A stretch of DNA of 64,000 nt. Origin: Gammaproteobacteria bacterium. Its GTDB lineage: Bacteria > Pseudomonadota > Gammaproteobacteria > JAJPIJ01. The notes beneath the pieces were generated by a model that worked only from the letters and a program-made list of their open reading frames with translations, made no database searches and was not told the origin of the DNA. Position 1 is the first letter of the stretch. Each line of letters opens with the position of its first letter. The stretch covers positions 94,734-158,733 of the forward strand of contig JAJPIJ010000046.1 of NCBI GenBank assembly GCA_021324815.1, written 5' to 3'. Positions 25,682 to 37,199 of this stretch are shown in pieces. The translations under genes were made by a program, and so were the position numbers.

Positions 25682-25864
25682 GTTACCGGGGCTTGGAAAA
25701 GGCGCGGATTGTACAGCGACCGTCCGCCGGTGACGAACGCGCCTTGCGGTGATTGAGAAAAACGGCGGCTTCTGGTAGCTTCGCCCCCCGATGGCAACCG
25801 GCTGCGCCGCAGGGTTTGTTCCCCGTCCGCTGCCTGCCCTTCGAGGCGGGAGGGTGTTGAACCC

Positions 25865-27547
25865 ATGACCTCTCCGCACTATGTCTTCATCACCGGCGGC
25901 GTGGTCAGCTCGCTCGGCAAGGGGATCGCCGCCGCCTCGCTCGCCGCCATCCTCGAATCGCGCGGCCTCAAGGTCACCAATCTCAAGCTCGACCCCTACA
26001 TCAACGTCGATCCGGGCACCATGAGCCCGTTTCAGCACGGCGAGGTATTCGTCACCGAGGACGGCGCCGAGACCGACCTCGACCTCGGCCACTACGAGCG
26101 CTTCTCGTCGGCCAGGATGCGGCGGGCCAACAATTTCACCGCCGGCCAGATCTACGAGAGCGTCATCAAAAAGGAGCGGCGCGGCGAATATCTGGGCCGC
26201 ACCGTGCAGGTCATCCCCCACATCACCGACGAGATCAAGGCCTTCATCCGTCGCGGCGCCGGCGACGCCGAGGTGGCCATCGTCGAGGTCGGCGGCACCG
26301 TCGGCGACATCGAGTCGCTGCCGTTCCTGGAGGCTATCCGCCAGATGGGCCTAGAGATGGGGCCGCAGGAGACCTGCTACATCCACCTGACGCTGGTGCC
26401 GTACCTGGGCGCGGCGGGCGAGATGAAGACCAAGCCCACGCAGCACAGCGTGAAAGAGCTGCGCTCCATCGGCATCCAGCCCGACGCGCTTTTGTGCCGC
26501 TCCGACCGGCCCATCCCGGAGGAGGAGCGCAAGAAAATCGCGTTGTTCACCAACGTGCGCCCGCGGGCGGTGATTTCGGTGTGGAACGTCGATTCGATTT
26601 ACAAGATACCGCGCATGCTGCACGAGCAGCTGCTGGACGAGATCGTCTGCCAGAAGCTGGGGCTGCTGGCGCGCGCCGCCGATCTCAGGCCCTGGAACGA
26701 TCTCATCGAGGCGCTGGAGCACCCGCAGGGCGACGTGACCGTGGCCATGGTCGGCAAGTACGTGGACCTCACCGACTCCTACAAGTCGCTGAACGAGGCC
26801 CTGACCCACGCCGGCATCCACAACCGCACGCGCGTCGGCATCGCCTACGTCGATTCCGAGGCGCTGGAGAGGGATGACGCGGCGGCCTTGAGCGCGCTGC
26901 GCGCCGCCGACGCCGTGCTGGTGCCCGGCGGCTTCGGCTCCCGCGGCACCGAGGGCAAGATGAAGGCCATCCGCCATGCGCGCGAAAACCGCATTCCCTA
27001 TCTCGGCATCTGCCTCGGCATGCAGCTCGCCGTCATCGAATACGCCCGCAACAAGGTGGGGCTCGCCGGCGCCAACAGCACCGAGTTCGATCCCGGCACG
27101 CCGCACCCGGTGGTGGCGCTGATCACCGAGTGGCAGAACCGCGACGGCACGGTCGAGCGACGCGACGCCGGTTCGGACTTGGGCGGCACGATGCGCCTCG
27201 GCGCGCAGCCCGCCGACGTCACGCCGGGCACGCAGGTCGAAAAGATTTACGGGAGCCGCACGGTGAACGAGCGCCACCGGCACCGCTACGAGGTCAACAA
27301 TCGCTACCTGCCGCAACTGGAGGCCGCCGGCCTCAAGGTCGCGGCGCGGGCGCGGGCGACGGTGAGCGGCGAAATCCTGACCGAAATGATCGAGCTGCCG
27401 GATCATCCGTGGTTCATCGGCTGCCAGTTCCATCCGGAATTTTCCTCGACCCCGCGCGCGGGACATCCCCTGTTCAAGGCCTTCATTGCCGCGGCCATGG
27501 CCCACCGCGCGGCGCGCAAACCGGCGCTCAAGCATGCGGCTGTGTGA
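25865..27547 (+). CDS. pyrG: CTP synthase
   Basis: CTP synthase aminates UTP to CTP with ATP and glutamine in the cytosol. The 560-residue product has the usual two domains: an amidoligase domain from [17 protein letters not shown] at the N terminus, and a class I glutaminase domain (about 290-545) with the nucleophile Cys in [11 protein letters not shown] and His/Glu in FHPEF. Length is slightly above the family mean because of a basic C-terminal tail ([16 protein letters not shown]). Its end overlaps kdsA by 14 nt, so pyrG and kdsA form one transcript. Confidence 0.98.
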   Translation: MTSPHYVFITGGVVSSLGKGIAAASLAAILESRGLKVTNLKLDPYINVDPGTMSPFQHGEVFVTEDGAETDLDLGHYERFSSARMRRANNFTAGQIYESVIKKERRGEYLGRTVQVIPHITDEIKAFIRRGAGDAEVAIVEVGGTVGDIESLPFLEAIRQMGLEMGPQETCYIHLTLVPYLGAAGEMKTKPTQHSVKELRSIGIQPDALLCRSDRPIPEEERKKIALFTNVRPRAVISVWNVDSIYKIPRMLHEQLLDEIVCQKLGLLARAADLRPWNDLIEALEHPQGDVTVAMVGKYVDLTDSYKSLNEALTHAGIHNRTRVGIAYVDSEALERDDAAALSALRAADAVLVPGGFGSRGTEGKMKAIRHARENRIPYLGICLGMQLAVIEYARNKVGLAGANSTEFDPGTPHPVVALITEWQNRDGTVERRDAGSDLGGTMRLGAQPADVTPGTQVEKIYGSRTVNERHRHRYEVNNRYLPQLEAAGLKVAARARATVSGEILTEMIELPDHPWFIGCQFHPEFSSTPRAGHPLFKAFIAAAMAHRAARKPALKHAAV

Positions 27548-28355
27548 TTTTGAGGCCGGCCCGGATCAGCCGTTCTTCCTGATCGCCGGGCCGTGTGTCG
27601 TGGAGAGCGAGACGCTGGTCATGGAGGTGGCCGGCGCGCTCAAGGAGACCACGCGGCGGCTGCGCATCCCCTTTGTCTTCAAGGCCTCCTATGACAAGGC
27701 CAACCGCGCCTCGCAGGACAGCTTCCGCGGTCCGGGCCTGGAGGCGGGATTGAAGGTGCTGGAGAAGGTGAAACGGCAGTTGCAGCTTCCGGTGCTGACC
27801 GACGTGCACGAGGACACGCCGCTTGGCGAAGTCGCGGCGGTGGTGGACGTGTTGCAGACGCCGGCCTTCCTGTGCCGCCAGACCAATTTCATCCAGAACG
27901 TCGCCCGCCAGGGCCGGCCGGTCAACATCAAGAAGGGCCAATTCCTGGCGCCGTGGGACATGCAACATGTCGTCGCCAAGGCCAGGGCCACGGGCAACGA
28001 GCAGATCATGGTCTGCGAGCGCGGCGCGAGCTTCGGGTACAATTACCTGGTCTCCGACATGCGCGCGCTGGTCATCATGCGCGACACCGGCTGCCCGGTG
28101 GTGTTCGACGCGACGCACTCGGTGCAGATGCCGGGCGGGCAGGGGGGAACTTCCGGCGGCCAGCGCGAATTCGTGGCGCCACTGGCGCGCGCCGCCGTCG
28201 CCGTGGGCGTTTCAGGCGTGTTCATGGAAACCCATCCGCGACCGGAGCAGGCCTTGAGCGACGGCCCCAATTCCGTGCGGCTGAAGGACATGCCGGCGCT
28301 GCTGGCGATGCTCAAGGAATTGGATCAGGTGGCCAAGAAGAAATCAGCGGAATGA
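27534..28355 (+). CDS. kdsA: 3-deoxy-8-phosphooctulonate synthase (KDO-8-P synthase)
   Basis: KdsA joins PEP and arabinose 5-phosphate to KDO 8-phosphate, the precursor of the LPS inner core. The 273-residue product shows [12 protein letters not shown] near the start, [18 protein letters not shown] and the PEP-binding region [17 protein letters not shown]. It starts at ATG 27534 inside the 3' end of pyrG; the more upstream start at 27486 would add residues foreign to the family. The pyrG-kdsA-eno order is standard in proteobacteria. A KDO gene implies a Gram-negative cell with LPS. Confidence 0.97.
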   Translation: MRLCDFEAGPDQPFFLIAGPCVVESETLVMEVAGALKETTRRLRIPFVFKASYDKANRASQDSFRGPGLEAGLKVLEKVKRQLQLPVLTDVHEDTPLGEVAAVVDVLQTPAFLCRQTNFIQNVARQGRPVNIKKGQFLAPWDMQHVVAKARATGNEQIMVCERGASFGYNYLVSDMRALVIMRDTGCPVVFDATHSVQMPGGQGGTSGGQREFVAPLARAAVAVGVSGVFMETHPRPEQALSDGPNSVRLKDMPALLAMLKELDQVAKKKSAE

Positions 28356-28380
28356 TTTCGAGGGCCCATATCGATAACCC

Positions 28381-28480
28381 GTTCGCCCTGAGGTATCGAA
28401 GGGCGATCGCCACGCGCTGAATGATTTGGTCGTGCTTCGATACCCCTCGATACCTCGGGACGGGCCTCGGCACGAACGGC
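28381..28480. repeat. Intergenic inverted-repeat element between kdsA and eno
   Basis: Two hairpins lie head to head: TCGCCCT/AGGGCGA (28383-28406) and TCGTGC/GCACGA (28430-28475). Both contain versions of GAGGTATCGA, so the two halves are related in inverted orientation. The pattern resembles the REP/BIME-type intergenic repeats of gammaproteobacteria. It may terminate or stabilise the kdsA message. Confidence 0.65.
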
Positions 28481-28487
28481 TGTTTAA

Positions 28488-29801
<1,314 letters not shown>

Positions 29802-30146
29802 ATGCGGATTGCTGTTTTCCTGCTCATCATATTACTGGGCGCCTTGCAGTTCAGGCTGTGGTTCGGGGAGGGCGGCTGGCGGACGGTGTGGGCGCTCCGT
29901 GAGCAGATCGACAGCCAGCGCCAGGAAAATGCCAAGCTCAAGGAGCGCAACCAGGCGCTGGAGGCGGAGGTTCAGGATTTGAAACAGGGCCTGGAGGCGA
30001 TTGAAGAGCGCGCCCGCAGCGAGATGGGCATGATCAAGAAGGACGAAGTGTTCTACCAGATTATCGACCAGCCCGGCGTGGTGCTGCCGCCGGCGCAAAC
30101 GGGAACCAGGCCATCGCCGCTGGCAAAGAACAATACTGGGCGGTGA
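29802..30146 (+). CDS. ftsB: Cell division protein FtsB
   Basis: A 114-residue bitopic protein: a short N terminus, one membrane helix (IAVFLLIILLGALQFRLWFG) and a periplasmic coiled coil (LREQIDSQRQENAKLKERNQALEAEVQDLKQG, about residues 31-62). The sequence EERARSEMGMIKKDEVFYQII matches the conserved end of FtsB. It bridges FtsL and FtsQ in the divisome. The C-terminal 20 residues are Pro-rich. It abuts eno and overlaps ispD by 4 nt (GTGA), the classic eno-ftsB-ispD-ispF order. Confidence 0.93.
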   Translation: MRIAVFLLIILLGALQFRLWFGEGGWRTVWALREQIDSQRQENAKLKERNQALEAEVQDLKQGLEAIEERARSEMGMIKKDEVFYQIIDQPGVVLPPAQTGTRPSPLAKNNTGR

Positions 30147-30835
30147 TCCCGGCGGCGGGCCTGGGCCAGCGCATGGGCACGGAGGTGCCCAAGCAGTATC
30201 TCCCCTTGCGCGGGCGGGTGGTGCTTGAACACACCGTCGAACGGTTCGCATCACACCCGCGCATCGCCGGCGTCGTGGTCGCCATCGCCCCGCAGGACGC
30301 GTCATGGGACCACCTGCCGTGCGCGCGCGCGGCGAAAGTGCGGCGCGCGGAGGGCGGCGCGGAGCGCTGCCACTCCGTGTTGAACGCGTTGAAGCGGCTG
30401 GCGGAAACCGCCGCGCCCGGCGACTGGGTGCTGGTGCACGACGCGGCGCGGCCCTGCCTGCGCAAAAAGGACATCGACCGCATGCTGGACACGCTGGCTT
30501 CGCATCCGGTCGGCGGCATCCTCGCCGTGCCGGTGCGCGACACCATGAAGCGCGGCGGCGCCGGCAACGAAATCACCGCCACCGTGGATCGCAAAAATCT
30601 GTGGCACGCACTGACGCCGCAGATGTTTCATCTCGGCATGCTGACGCAGGCCATTGAGCAGGCGCTGGCGAAGGGGGTCATCGTGACCGATGAGGCGCAG
30701 GCCATCGAACTGGCCGGCCATCAACCCGTGCTGGTCGAGGGGCACGCCGACAACATCAAGATCACGCACCCGAAGGACTTGAAGCTGGCGGACATTTATC
30801 TGCGGTTGCAGGAGGAGGAGGGCGAATGCGCATAG
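30143..30835 (+). CDS. ispD: 2-C-methyl-D-erythritol 4-phosphate cytidylyltransferase
   Basis: IspD couples CTP to MEP in the non-mevalonate isoprenoid pathway. The 230-residue product starts with the nucleotide-binding loop [19 protein letters not shown], then shows [11 protein letters not shown] and ITVTDEAQA-like [10 protein letters not shown]. The only start is GTG 30143, overlapping the ftsB stop. It leaves just one residue before IPAAG, a little shorter than usual, although the reading frame is open upstream. The end overlaps ispF by 10 nt. Confidence 0.95.
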   Translation: MIPAAGLGQRMGTEVPKQYLPLRGRVVLEHTVERFASHPRIAGVVVAIAPQDASWDHLPCARAAKVRRAEGGAERCHSVLNALKRLAETAAPGDWVLVHDAARPCLRKKDIDRMLDTLASHPVGGILAVPVRDTMKRGGAGNEITATVDRKNLWHALTPQMFHLGMLTQAIEQALAKGVIVTDEAQAIELAGHQPVLVEGHADNIKITHPKDLKLADIYLRLQEEEGECA

Positions 30836-31299
30836 GCCAGGGCTTCGACGCCCACCGCTTTCAAAAGGGCCGCCGGCTGGTGCTGGGCGGCGTCACCATT
30901 CCGCATGAATCCGGCATGGAGGCGCATTCCGACGGCGACGTGGTGATCCACGCGGTGTGCGACGCGCTGCTCGGCGCCGCGGGCCTGGGCGACATCGGCA
31001 AACACTTCCCCGACACCGATCAAAGCATCAAGGGCATCGACAGCCGCATCATGCTGAAGCACATCGTGAAGTTATTGCATGACAAGAATTACAAGATCGG
31101 CAACGTGGACGCCACCATCATCGCGCAGGCGCCGAAACTCGCGCCATTTATTCCGCAGATGTGCGAGAACCTGGCAGCGGACATGCAAATTGCCCGCGAC
31201 GCCGTCAACATCAAGGCCACCACCACCGAGAAAATGGGTTTCACCGGCCGCGGCGAAGGCATCGCCGCCCTCGCCGTCGCCCTGCTATTGTCTTCTTAG
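30826..31299 (+). CDS. ispF: 2-C-methyl-D-erythritol 2,4-cyclodiphosphate synthase
   Basis: IspF cyclises CDP-ME 2-phosphate to MEcPP, two steps after IspD. The 157-residue product has the zinc ligands in GQGFDAHRF and [17 protein letters not shown], the SDGDVVIH motif, and the C-terminal [20 protein letters not shown]. The start ATG 30826 has AGGAGGAGGG just upstream inside ispD. It ends convergently on the Smr gene with a 4-nt overlap. Confidence 0.97.
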   Translation: MRIGQGFDAHRFQKGRRLVLGGVTIPHESGMEAHSDGDVVIHAVCDALLGAAGLGDIGKHFPDTDQSIKGIDSRIMLKHIVKLLHDKNYKIGNVDATIIAQAPKLAPFIPQMCENLAADMQIARDAVNIKATTTEKMGFTGRGEGIAALAVALLLSS

Positions 31300-31838
31300 C
31301 TGCGTTTCAATAGAACATAGACGGCGCCGGTGCCGCCGTCGACGGGGCGCGTGGAGCTGAAGGCGAGCACCGCGTCGAGTTGTTGTAGCCAGTGGTTCAC
31401 CTTGCCCTTGAGCACCGGCATGCGGCCCTGCGAACGCATACCCTTGCCGTGCACGATGCGCACGCAGCGCCACCCGCGATCCCGCGCCTGGCTCAGAAAA
31501 TCCACCAGCGATTCCTTGGCTTCGGCGACGGTCTGGCCGTGCAGATCGAGTTCGCCCTCGATGCTCAACTGGCCGCGCCGCAGCTTGCGGGTCAGCGAGT
31601 GCTGTATGCCGGGACGGACGAACAGCAATTCATCGCCGGTCTCAATCTCGGCGCTGTCGTAAAGCCCCTGCGCCATCTCGCGGATGACTTCGCATTCATC
31701 TCGCAGGCGCTGCTCTGGTATGGGCGCGCGCTTTGGGCGATCCGGAACGATCCGATCTGATTTCAGGCGGCGGACCTTGCTCATGGCGTCGCGAAACAGG
31801 GCGACTTCGGATGGCGTGGGCCGTGGTTCCTTGCTCAT
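31296..31838 (-). CDS. Smr-domain protein
   Basis: A 180-residue protein with a C-terminal Smr domain (about residues 95-175): the [11 protein letters not shown] and [11 protein letters not shown] motifs are typical of the SmrA/SmrB/MutS2 C-terminal nuclease fold, which cleaves branched DNA or, in SmrB, mRNA at stalled ribosomes. The N-terminal half (residues 1-90) is charged and helical. Start ATG 31838 is preferred; the frame is open further upstream through a repeat-rich stretch without coding character. SmrB-like function is plausible but not proven by these motifs alone. Confidence 0.85.
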   Translation of the reverse strand: MSKEPRPTPSEVALFRDAMSKVRRLKSDRIVPDRPKRAPIPEQRLRDECEVIREMAQGLYDSAEIETGDELLFVRPGIQHSLTRKLRRGQLSIEGELDLHGQTVAEAKESLVDFLSQARDRGWRCVRIVHGKGMRSQGRMPVLKGKVNHWLQQLDAVLAFSSTRPVDGGTGAVYVLLKRS

Positions 31839-31956
31839 GCCGCCAAGATTACACGCAGGCGGCGGCGCAGAAAAGAAACCGGCGAATGTGAGTTGGCAGC
31901 CCTTTCGTTCGTCGCAACGAAGCGGTGAAATCCCCCGACCGCCGCTGCGCGTCTGT

Positions 31957-31980
31957 CCGCCCCCTTTGCAAAGGGGGCGG
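31957..31980. repeat. 24-bp perfect palindrome between the Smr gene and msrQ
   Basis: CCGCCCCCTTTG is followed at once by its exact reverse complement. Related C/G-rich palindromes flanked by GGTGAAATCC-like sequence occur elsewhere in the window (32752-32797, 41058-41108, 45711-45752, 49496-49850). It probably belongs to one dispersed repeat family of this genome. Confidence 0.7.
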
Positions 31981-32040
31981 CGAGTGCCACGAGCAGGGGA
32001 TTTTAAGTCCCGATATGAGCCACTCGCCGGGGTGGGGAAA

Positions 32041-32694
32041 TCAGGTGGGCTGGGGGACGGTGCGGACGGGCGGCGGCGCGATGCGCCTGGAGGCCGGCAC
32101 GGGGATGCGCTTGAAGAAACCCGGCACGCGCGTAGCGAGCAATCCAATCAGGATCAGCCCGTAAATAATGGGCAGATGCCTGTCGGCCTTGACCAGCCAG
32201 AGGTAGTGCAGGATGACCAGGGTGCCGATGGGATAGACGAGGCTGTGCAGCTTGCGCCATTGCCTGCCGCCGAGCCGCTTCACCATTTTGTTGGTGGAGG
32301 TGATCGCCAGCGGCACCAGCAGCACAAACGCCGAGAAGCCGACCGTGACGTAGGGGCGCTTGGCGATGTCACGCGCGATGTCATGGATGTCGAGGCTGTT
32401 GTCGAACACGAGCCAGGTCAGGAAGTGCAGACAGGCGTAAAAGAAGACGTAAAGCCCGAACATGCGGCGCAGACGCATCATCGGCTGCCAGCCGGTCAGC
32501 CGGCGCAGCGGCGTGAAGGCGAGCGTCATGAGCAGGAAGCGCAGCCCCCAGTCGCCCAGCTCGTGCTCGATTTTCAGGATCGGATTGGCGCCGAGGCGGT
32601 GCGTGAATCCCTTCTGGATCAAGAGCGCGAGCGGCACCAGCATCAGCACGAACAGCGCCGGCTTGATGATCTTGATGGGATCCCTGATGGGCAC
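32041..32694 (-). CDS. msrQ: Haem-binding membrane subunit of the MsrPQ methionine sulfoxide reductase
   Basis: MsrQ (YedZ) is a six-helix b-type cytochrome that passes electrons to periplasmic MsrP. The product (217 aa from GTG 32694) has helices such as IIKPALFVLMLVPLALLIQ, WGLRFLLMTLAFTPL, MFGLYVFFYACLHFLTWLV and LHSLVYPIGTLVILHYLWLV, with the haem His residues in ACLHFL, KLHSLVY and ILHYLW. The frame also opens at 32769, but that start lies inside a palindromic repeat and adds atypical residues. A Pro/Arg-rich tail ends the protein. It follows msrP by about 150 bp. Confidence 0.9.
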   Translation of the reverse strand: MPIRDPIKIIKPALFVLMLVPLALLIQKGFTHRLGANPILKIEHELGDWGLRFLLMTLAFTPLRRLTGWQPMMRLRRMFGLYVFFYACLHFLTWLVFDNSLDIHDIARDIAKRPYVTVGFSAFVLLVPLAITSTNKMVKRLGGRQWRKLHSLVYPIGTLVILHYLWLVKADRHLPIIYGLILIGLLATRVPGFFKRIPVPASRRIAPPPVRTVPQPT

Positions 32695-32751
32695 GGTTGT
32701 CAAGACCCGCGGAATTGCCGATATCGACCGTTGCCAGGCACGCCAGCTGCC

Positions 32752-32797
32752 AATCCCCCCTCCCCCCATTTGTCAAAGGGGGGATAAGGGGGGATTT
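32752..32797. repeat. C/G-rich imperfect palindrome between msrP and msrQ
   Basis: AATCCCCCCTCCCCCC, an ATTTG/CAAA centre and a GGGGGG-rich right arm ending GGGGGGATTT make a large imperfect hairpin. It separates two genes that are normally adjacent and probably inserted there, moving the msrQ start away from msrP. Confidence 0.6.
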
Positions 32798-32842
32798 CAA
32801 CCGGCGTCAGCAAATAGAGCGTGGGGGTCATTTTTGAAATCT

Positions 32843-33802
<960 letters not shown>

Positions 33803-33883
33803 GGGTCACCTGTCGTGGTTTCTGGCCGCCATAAACTTAGCTGACCAGTTAGATGGCTTTCCGGTTCACATGGTTACGGGATG

Positions 33884-33912
33884 TTTACGCGGTCAGGGTT
33901 AATTTATATACT
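33884..33912 (+). promoter_or_regulatory. Sigma-70-like promoter for the autotransporter-type gene
   Basis: TTTACG (33884-33889) and TATACT (33907-33912) are separated by 17 bp in an AT-rich patch, 55 bp before ATG 33968. Four of six and five of six bases match the consensus hexamers. Confidence 0.5.
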
Positions 33913-33967
33913 GATTTCAAAGTCGAATTAACCACCACGGCTGTGGGACGGGATACAGGGGGCCAGG

Positions 33968-35431
33968 ATGAACGTACAAGGTATGGGTCGGCGTATCTCG
34001 TCATTGATTCTTGGATTGTTTTTTTCAGCCGCCGGAACACTTGTTCATGCCACTTCATCCGTGCCGGATGCGACCGGCTCCTATAGCGGCACGCTGACAG
34101 TCAACGAAACCTGCATCAATCAATCACCACCGCCGCCGACGTTCAATAGAACAGAACAAATTCAATTGTCGTTTGCCATCACCCAGTCAGGATCGAATAT
34201 CACGGGCACGGGCACATTTCTCAACCTCCGAAATGGAAATACAGGCACCATTCAGCTCACCGGCACCATCAGTTCGGGCGGCAACGTCAGCGGCAGCGTG
34301 AGCACTGCGCAAAGCGGAGGAGGTTCCTCCTTTTCCGGCAGTTTCAGCGGCACTTTGAGCGGCAATTCACTCGACCTCTCGGTATCCGGCGGCGACAGTT
34401 CGTGCCCCTCGCAGAATGGCAGCGGCATCATGACTCGCACCAGCGGCGGGAGCGGGGAATTGACCGTCAATCCGCAGGTCACGCCCAGCAACATCCTGAC
34501 CGCGCCGCTCTTGCTCGCGACCCAGGTGAGGTCCATCACCACGAACATCGGCACGCGCATCGGCGACGTCCTGCACGGCATCCAGCATCCCGGCCCGCGG
34601 GTGTCCAGCAACGGTCTCATGTACGAGAACTCCGCCGGCCTCAATGCCGGCGACCGGATGATCAACTACGGCGCCTGGGCAAGCTACGCCTACTCCGACT
34701 ACAACAACGACCTCTCCAGCACCGCCTTCGACGGCCACACCCACACCGTGCTGGCCGGGGTGGACGTGGCGCCGTGGGAGAAGGTGGTCATCGGGCTCTC
34801 GGCCGGCTATGAAAACAGCGACATCGACACCGGCTTCAACCGCGGCAACCAGCAGTCCGAAGGCTACACCATTGCGCCCTATTTCGGGGCGGTGCTGTCG
34901 GATGTCTGGAGCGTCGACTTCAGCGCCGGTTATTCCAACATCGACTACGACCAGTTCCGCCTCGCGCCGATCACGAACGCCAAGGTGACCAGCCATCCCA
35001 ACAGCGACCGCTGGTTCGGCGCCTTGAACGTCAACGGCCTGTGGACGTATGACAAGTGGATCCTGGGCGCCAAGATCGGCACCCTCTACACCAAGAGCGT
35101 GCAGAACAGCTTCACCGAGAGCGACGGCACGCAGGTGTCGCAGACCGACGACCGGCTCGGCCAGTGGCTGCTGGGCGGCAACGTGGCGTATTCGCTGGGC
35201 GAATTCGAACCCTTTGCCAGCGCGACCTACGAGCGCGACTACACCCGCACCACCATCACCGTCCTGACCGGTCCGCAGCCCGTCAACGACAACGACGACG
35301 TGCTGGTGGGCGCGGGCCTGCGTTATTTCGGCCCCAAGGGCATCACCGGCAACCTGGAGTGGAACAAGCGGGTCGGCCGCGCCAACTTCGACGAAGACGT
35401 CGTCACCGCCACCCTACGGCTTGATTTTTAG
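33968..35431 (+). CDS. Autotransporter-type outer-membrane beta-barrel protein
   Basis: A 487-residue exported protein: a signal peptide (residues 1-28, ending LVHA), a Ser/Gly/Thr-rich passenger of about 150 residues with repeated GSxSG patterns (GSYSGTLTV, GSFSGTLSGNSL), a short linker, and a C-terminal 12-strand-type autotransporter barrel (about 215-487) that begins YGAWASYAYSDY and ends TLRLDF. The terminal Phe is the BAM signal. The passenger looks like a short beta-rich domain, not a protease or adhesin I can name. The C terminus overlaps the next, convergent gene by 18 bp. Confidence 0.85.
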   Translation: MNVQGMGRRISSLILGLFFSAAGTLVHATSSVPDATGSYSGTLTVNETCINQSPPPPTFNRTEQIQLSFAITQSGSNITGTGTFLNLRNGNTGTIQLTGTISSGGNVSGSVSTAQSGGGSSFSGSFSGTLSGNSLDLSVSGGDSSCPSQNGSGIMTRTSGGSGELTVNPQVTPSNILTAPLLLATQVRSITTNIGTRIGDVLHGIQHPGPRVSSNGLMYENSAGLNAGDRMINYGAWASYAYSDYNNDLSSTAFDGHTHTVLAGVDVAPWEKVVIGLSAGYENSDIDTGFNRGNQQSEGYTIAPYFGAVLSDVWSVDFSAGYSNIDYDQFRLAPITNAKVTSHPNSDRWFGALNVNGLWTYDKWILGAKIGTLYTKSVQNSFTESDGTQVSQTDDRLGQWLLGGNVAYSLGEFEPFASATYERDYTRTTITVLTGPQPVNDNDDVLVGAGLRYFGPKGITGNLEWNKRVGRANFDEDVVTATLRLDF

Positions 35432-36301
35432 CGTTTCCGCCTGCAGCAGCAACCGCGGCCAGCGTTCCGGCCAGCAGCAGTGGTGGTCGTAGTCCGCAAT
35501 GATCGTGAGCGCCGCATGCGACGGCCGGCCCAGCCGGTCGAGATAGGACTCAATGACGGCCGGTGGCACGATTTGGTCGTGCGCCCCGAGGTAATGTTGC
35601 TGCGGCACTGATCGCAAAACCGCGGCGAAATCGACGGGATTGAGCGACCCGCGGAGCGGCGGCACGCCGTGCAGCCGGGTCCACAGCGCGTGGTCAAGAT
35701 TCGCCCCCACCGTGAGCAGCCAGGCCACGTCTTTACGCCGTGCCGCCACCAGCGCGGCAACGGTGCCGCCCCCCGAATATCCCACCAGGCCGATCCGGCG
35801 GGCCCCGATCCAGCGGGCCACCGACTCGATGGCGGCGTCGATGGCGGCGACCACGTCTGATGAATAGCGATCGCCGGCCCAATAACGCGAAGGACAGCCG
35901 CGCCGGGCTTCGACGTCCAGATACTGGCAGGGACGCGCCACCCACAGCACCGCGTCGGCGGGGTCCCGCAGCGCCATTTCGAGGGCGACCGGATCCTCCG
36001 GCGTGGGATCATCGGAAAGCCGGTAACGACTGCTGTAGGCCCGGCCGTCCCCCTCGATATAGACGTGCAGGGTGTCGGCCTGCGGCGGCAGACGCGCGAA
36101 GACGGCCAGATCGAAGGCGCCGGCGTGAACGCGGCCGCCGGTGAATTTCTCCTTTTGTGCCTGTTGCAATATCTCCCCGCTGATTCCCCGATCAGTCCCG
36201 GGACTGGAACATCCGGAGAGCAGCGCCAGCACGCAGCCGGCCAGGAGCAAGGCGGGGCGGGTGCGCGGTGATTTCGGGGGCTTGTGTGAACTATTCAGCA
36301 T
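35414..36301 (-). CDS. Lipoprotein alpha/beta hydrolase
   Basis: A 295-residue envelope protein with a lipoprotein signal (LLLAGCVLALLSGC, lipidated Cys near residue 31) and an alpha/beta hydrolase domain. The nucleophile Ser is in GLVGYSGGGTVAAL near residue 175; the Asp is probably in LGAHDQIVPP and the His in DYDHHCCWP at the C terminus. The substrate is unknown. It converges on the autotransporter-type gene and is divergent from the FecR gene. Confidence 0.82.
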   Translation of the reverse strand: MLNSSHKPPKSPRTRPALLLAGCVLALLSGCSSPGTDRGISGEILQQAQKEKFTGGRVHAGAFDLAVFARLPPQADTLHVYIEGDGRAYSSRYRLSDDPTPEDPVALEMALRDPADAVLWVARPCQYLDVEARRGCPSRYWAGDRYSSDVVAAIDAAIESVARWIGARRIGLVGYSGGGTVAALVAARRKDVAWLLTVGANLDHALWTRLHGVPPLRGSLNPVDFAAVLRSVPQQHYLGAHDQIVPPAVIESYLDRLGRPSHAALTIIADYDHHCCWPERWPRLLLQAETLKIKP

Positions 36302-36357
36302 TCGTTGAGGCGGCCATGTGCTACTCTAATCGAAAACCGGGCATCAGCGAGGAAATC

Positions 36358-37059
36358 ATGCGATCCACGTTTCCCAGGACCTGCCTTTCCATTGTGGCGC
36401 TCTTGGTCGCCTCTATTTTATGCCTTGCGGCGCGGGCCGCCGAATCCGTCGGCCGCGCGGAGGTGGTGAACGGCACCGTCACCGCGACGCTGGACGCGCA
36501 GACCCGCACGCTGTCCAAGGGTGATCCCGTCTATCAGGGCGATCAACTTGCCACCGCCGCCGACGGCGCGCTGATGGTCATCTTCCGCGACGAGACCAAA
36601 TTCGTGCTTTGGCACAACACGCGCATGAACGTGGAGCAATTCGCCGACCGGCAGGGCGAGGAGGGATTCTCCGCCCGCATCGTCAAGGGCGCCTTCCGGT
36701 TTGTCAGCGGCCTGGTCGCCAAGCGCAAACCCTCGGCCATGCAGGTCAAGCTGGCGGCGACGGCGACCATCGGCATACGCGGCACCCACGTGGGCGGGGA
36801 GATTGAGGGTGAATCGGCAACGGTCGTGCTGCTGGAGCCGGAGGACGAACCCAGGGCCACGGCCATCACCGTCTTCAACGACTTCGGCCGCGTGGACATC
36901 ACCGAGCCGGGGTACGGCACCAACGTCCCCGATGCGCACAGTCCGCCCTCGCCGGTGCAGCGCATGCGCCTGCGCAACATCGAAAACCTGATGCACATCA
37001 TGCAGTCGATACAGAGAACAAACCTGCCGCATCCGGCGCCGCATCCAAACATCCGGTGA
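36358..37059 (+). CDS. Exported FecR-domain protein (first copy)
   Basis: A 233-residue protein with a signal peptide (residues 1-25, ending LAARAAE) and a FecR domain (about 28-150): GRAEVVNGTV, LSKGDPVYQGDQLATAADGALMVIF and ATIGIRGTH. There is no anti-sigma N-terminal region as in classical FecR, so it is a periplasmic or surface FecR protein. The tail is Pro/His-rich. Start ATG 36358 is placed at the signal peptide; earlier in-frame starts at 36268 and 36316 add hydrophilic residues. It precedes a TPR-barrel gene and a second FecR gene. Confidence 0.85.
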   Translation: MRSTFPRTCLSIVALLVASILCLAARAAESVGRAEVVNGTVTATLDAQTRTLSKGDPVYQGDQLATAADGALMVIFRDETKFVLWHNTRMNVEQFADRQGEEGFSARIVKGAFRFVSGLVAKRKPSAMQVKLAATATIGIRGTHVGGEIEGESATVVLLEPEDEPRATAITVFNDFGRVDITEPGYGTNVPDAHSPPSPVQRMRLRNIENLMHIMQSIQRTNLPHPAPHPNIR

Positions 37060-37144
37060 CCGGCCGCGGGAGCGGCGGCGCCGGATGACCGCCGGGAACG
37101 CCGGTTCCCTTGATTTTTTTTACCTTTTGACGGGGGAACATGCT

Positions 37145-37150
37145 TATAAT
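37145..37150 (+). promoter_or_regulatory. Perfect -10 box before the TPR-barrel gene
   Basis: TATAAT preceded by TGCT lies 50 bp before GTG 37200, in an otherwise GC-rich gap of 140 bp that also contains a T8 run. No good -35 hexamer is present at 16-18 bp, so the promoter may rely on an activator or on a near-extended -10. Confidence 0.4.
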
Positions 37151-37199
37151 GCGAACCACAAGAACCGCTTATTGCGGCCGGCGATAAACTGGGGGTTGG

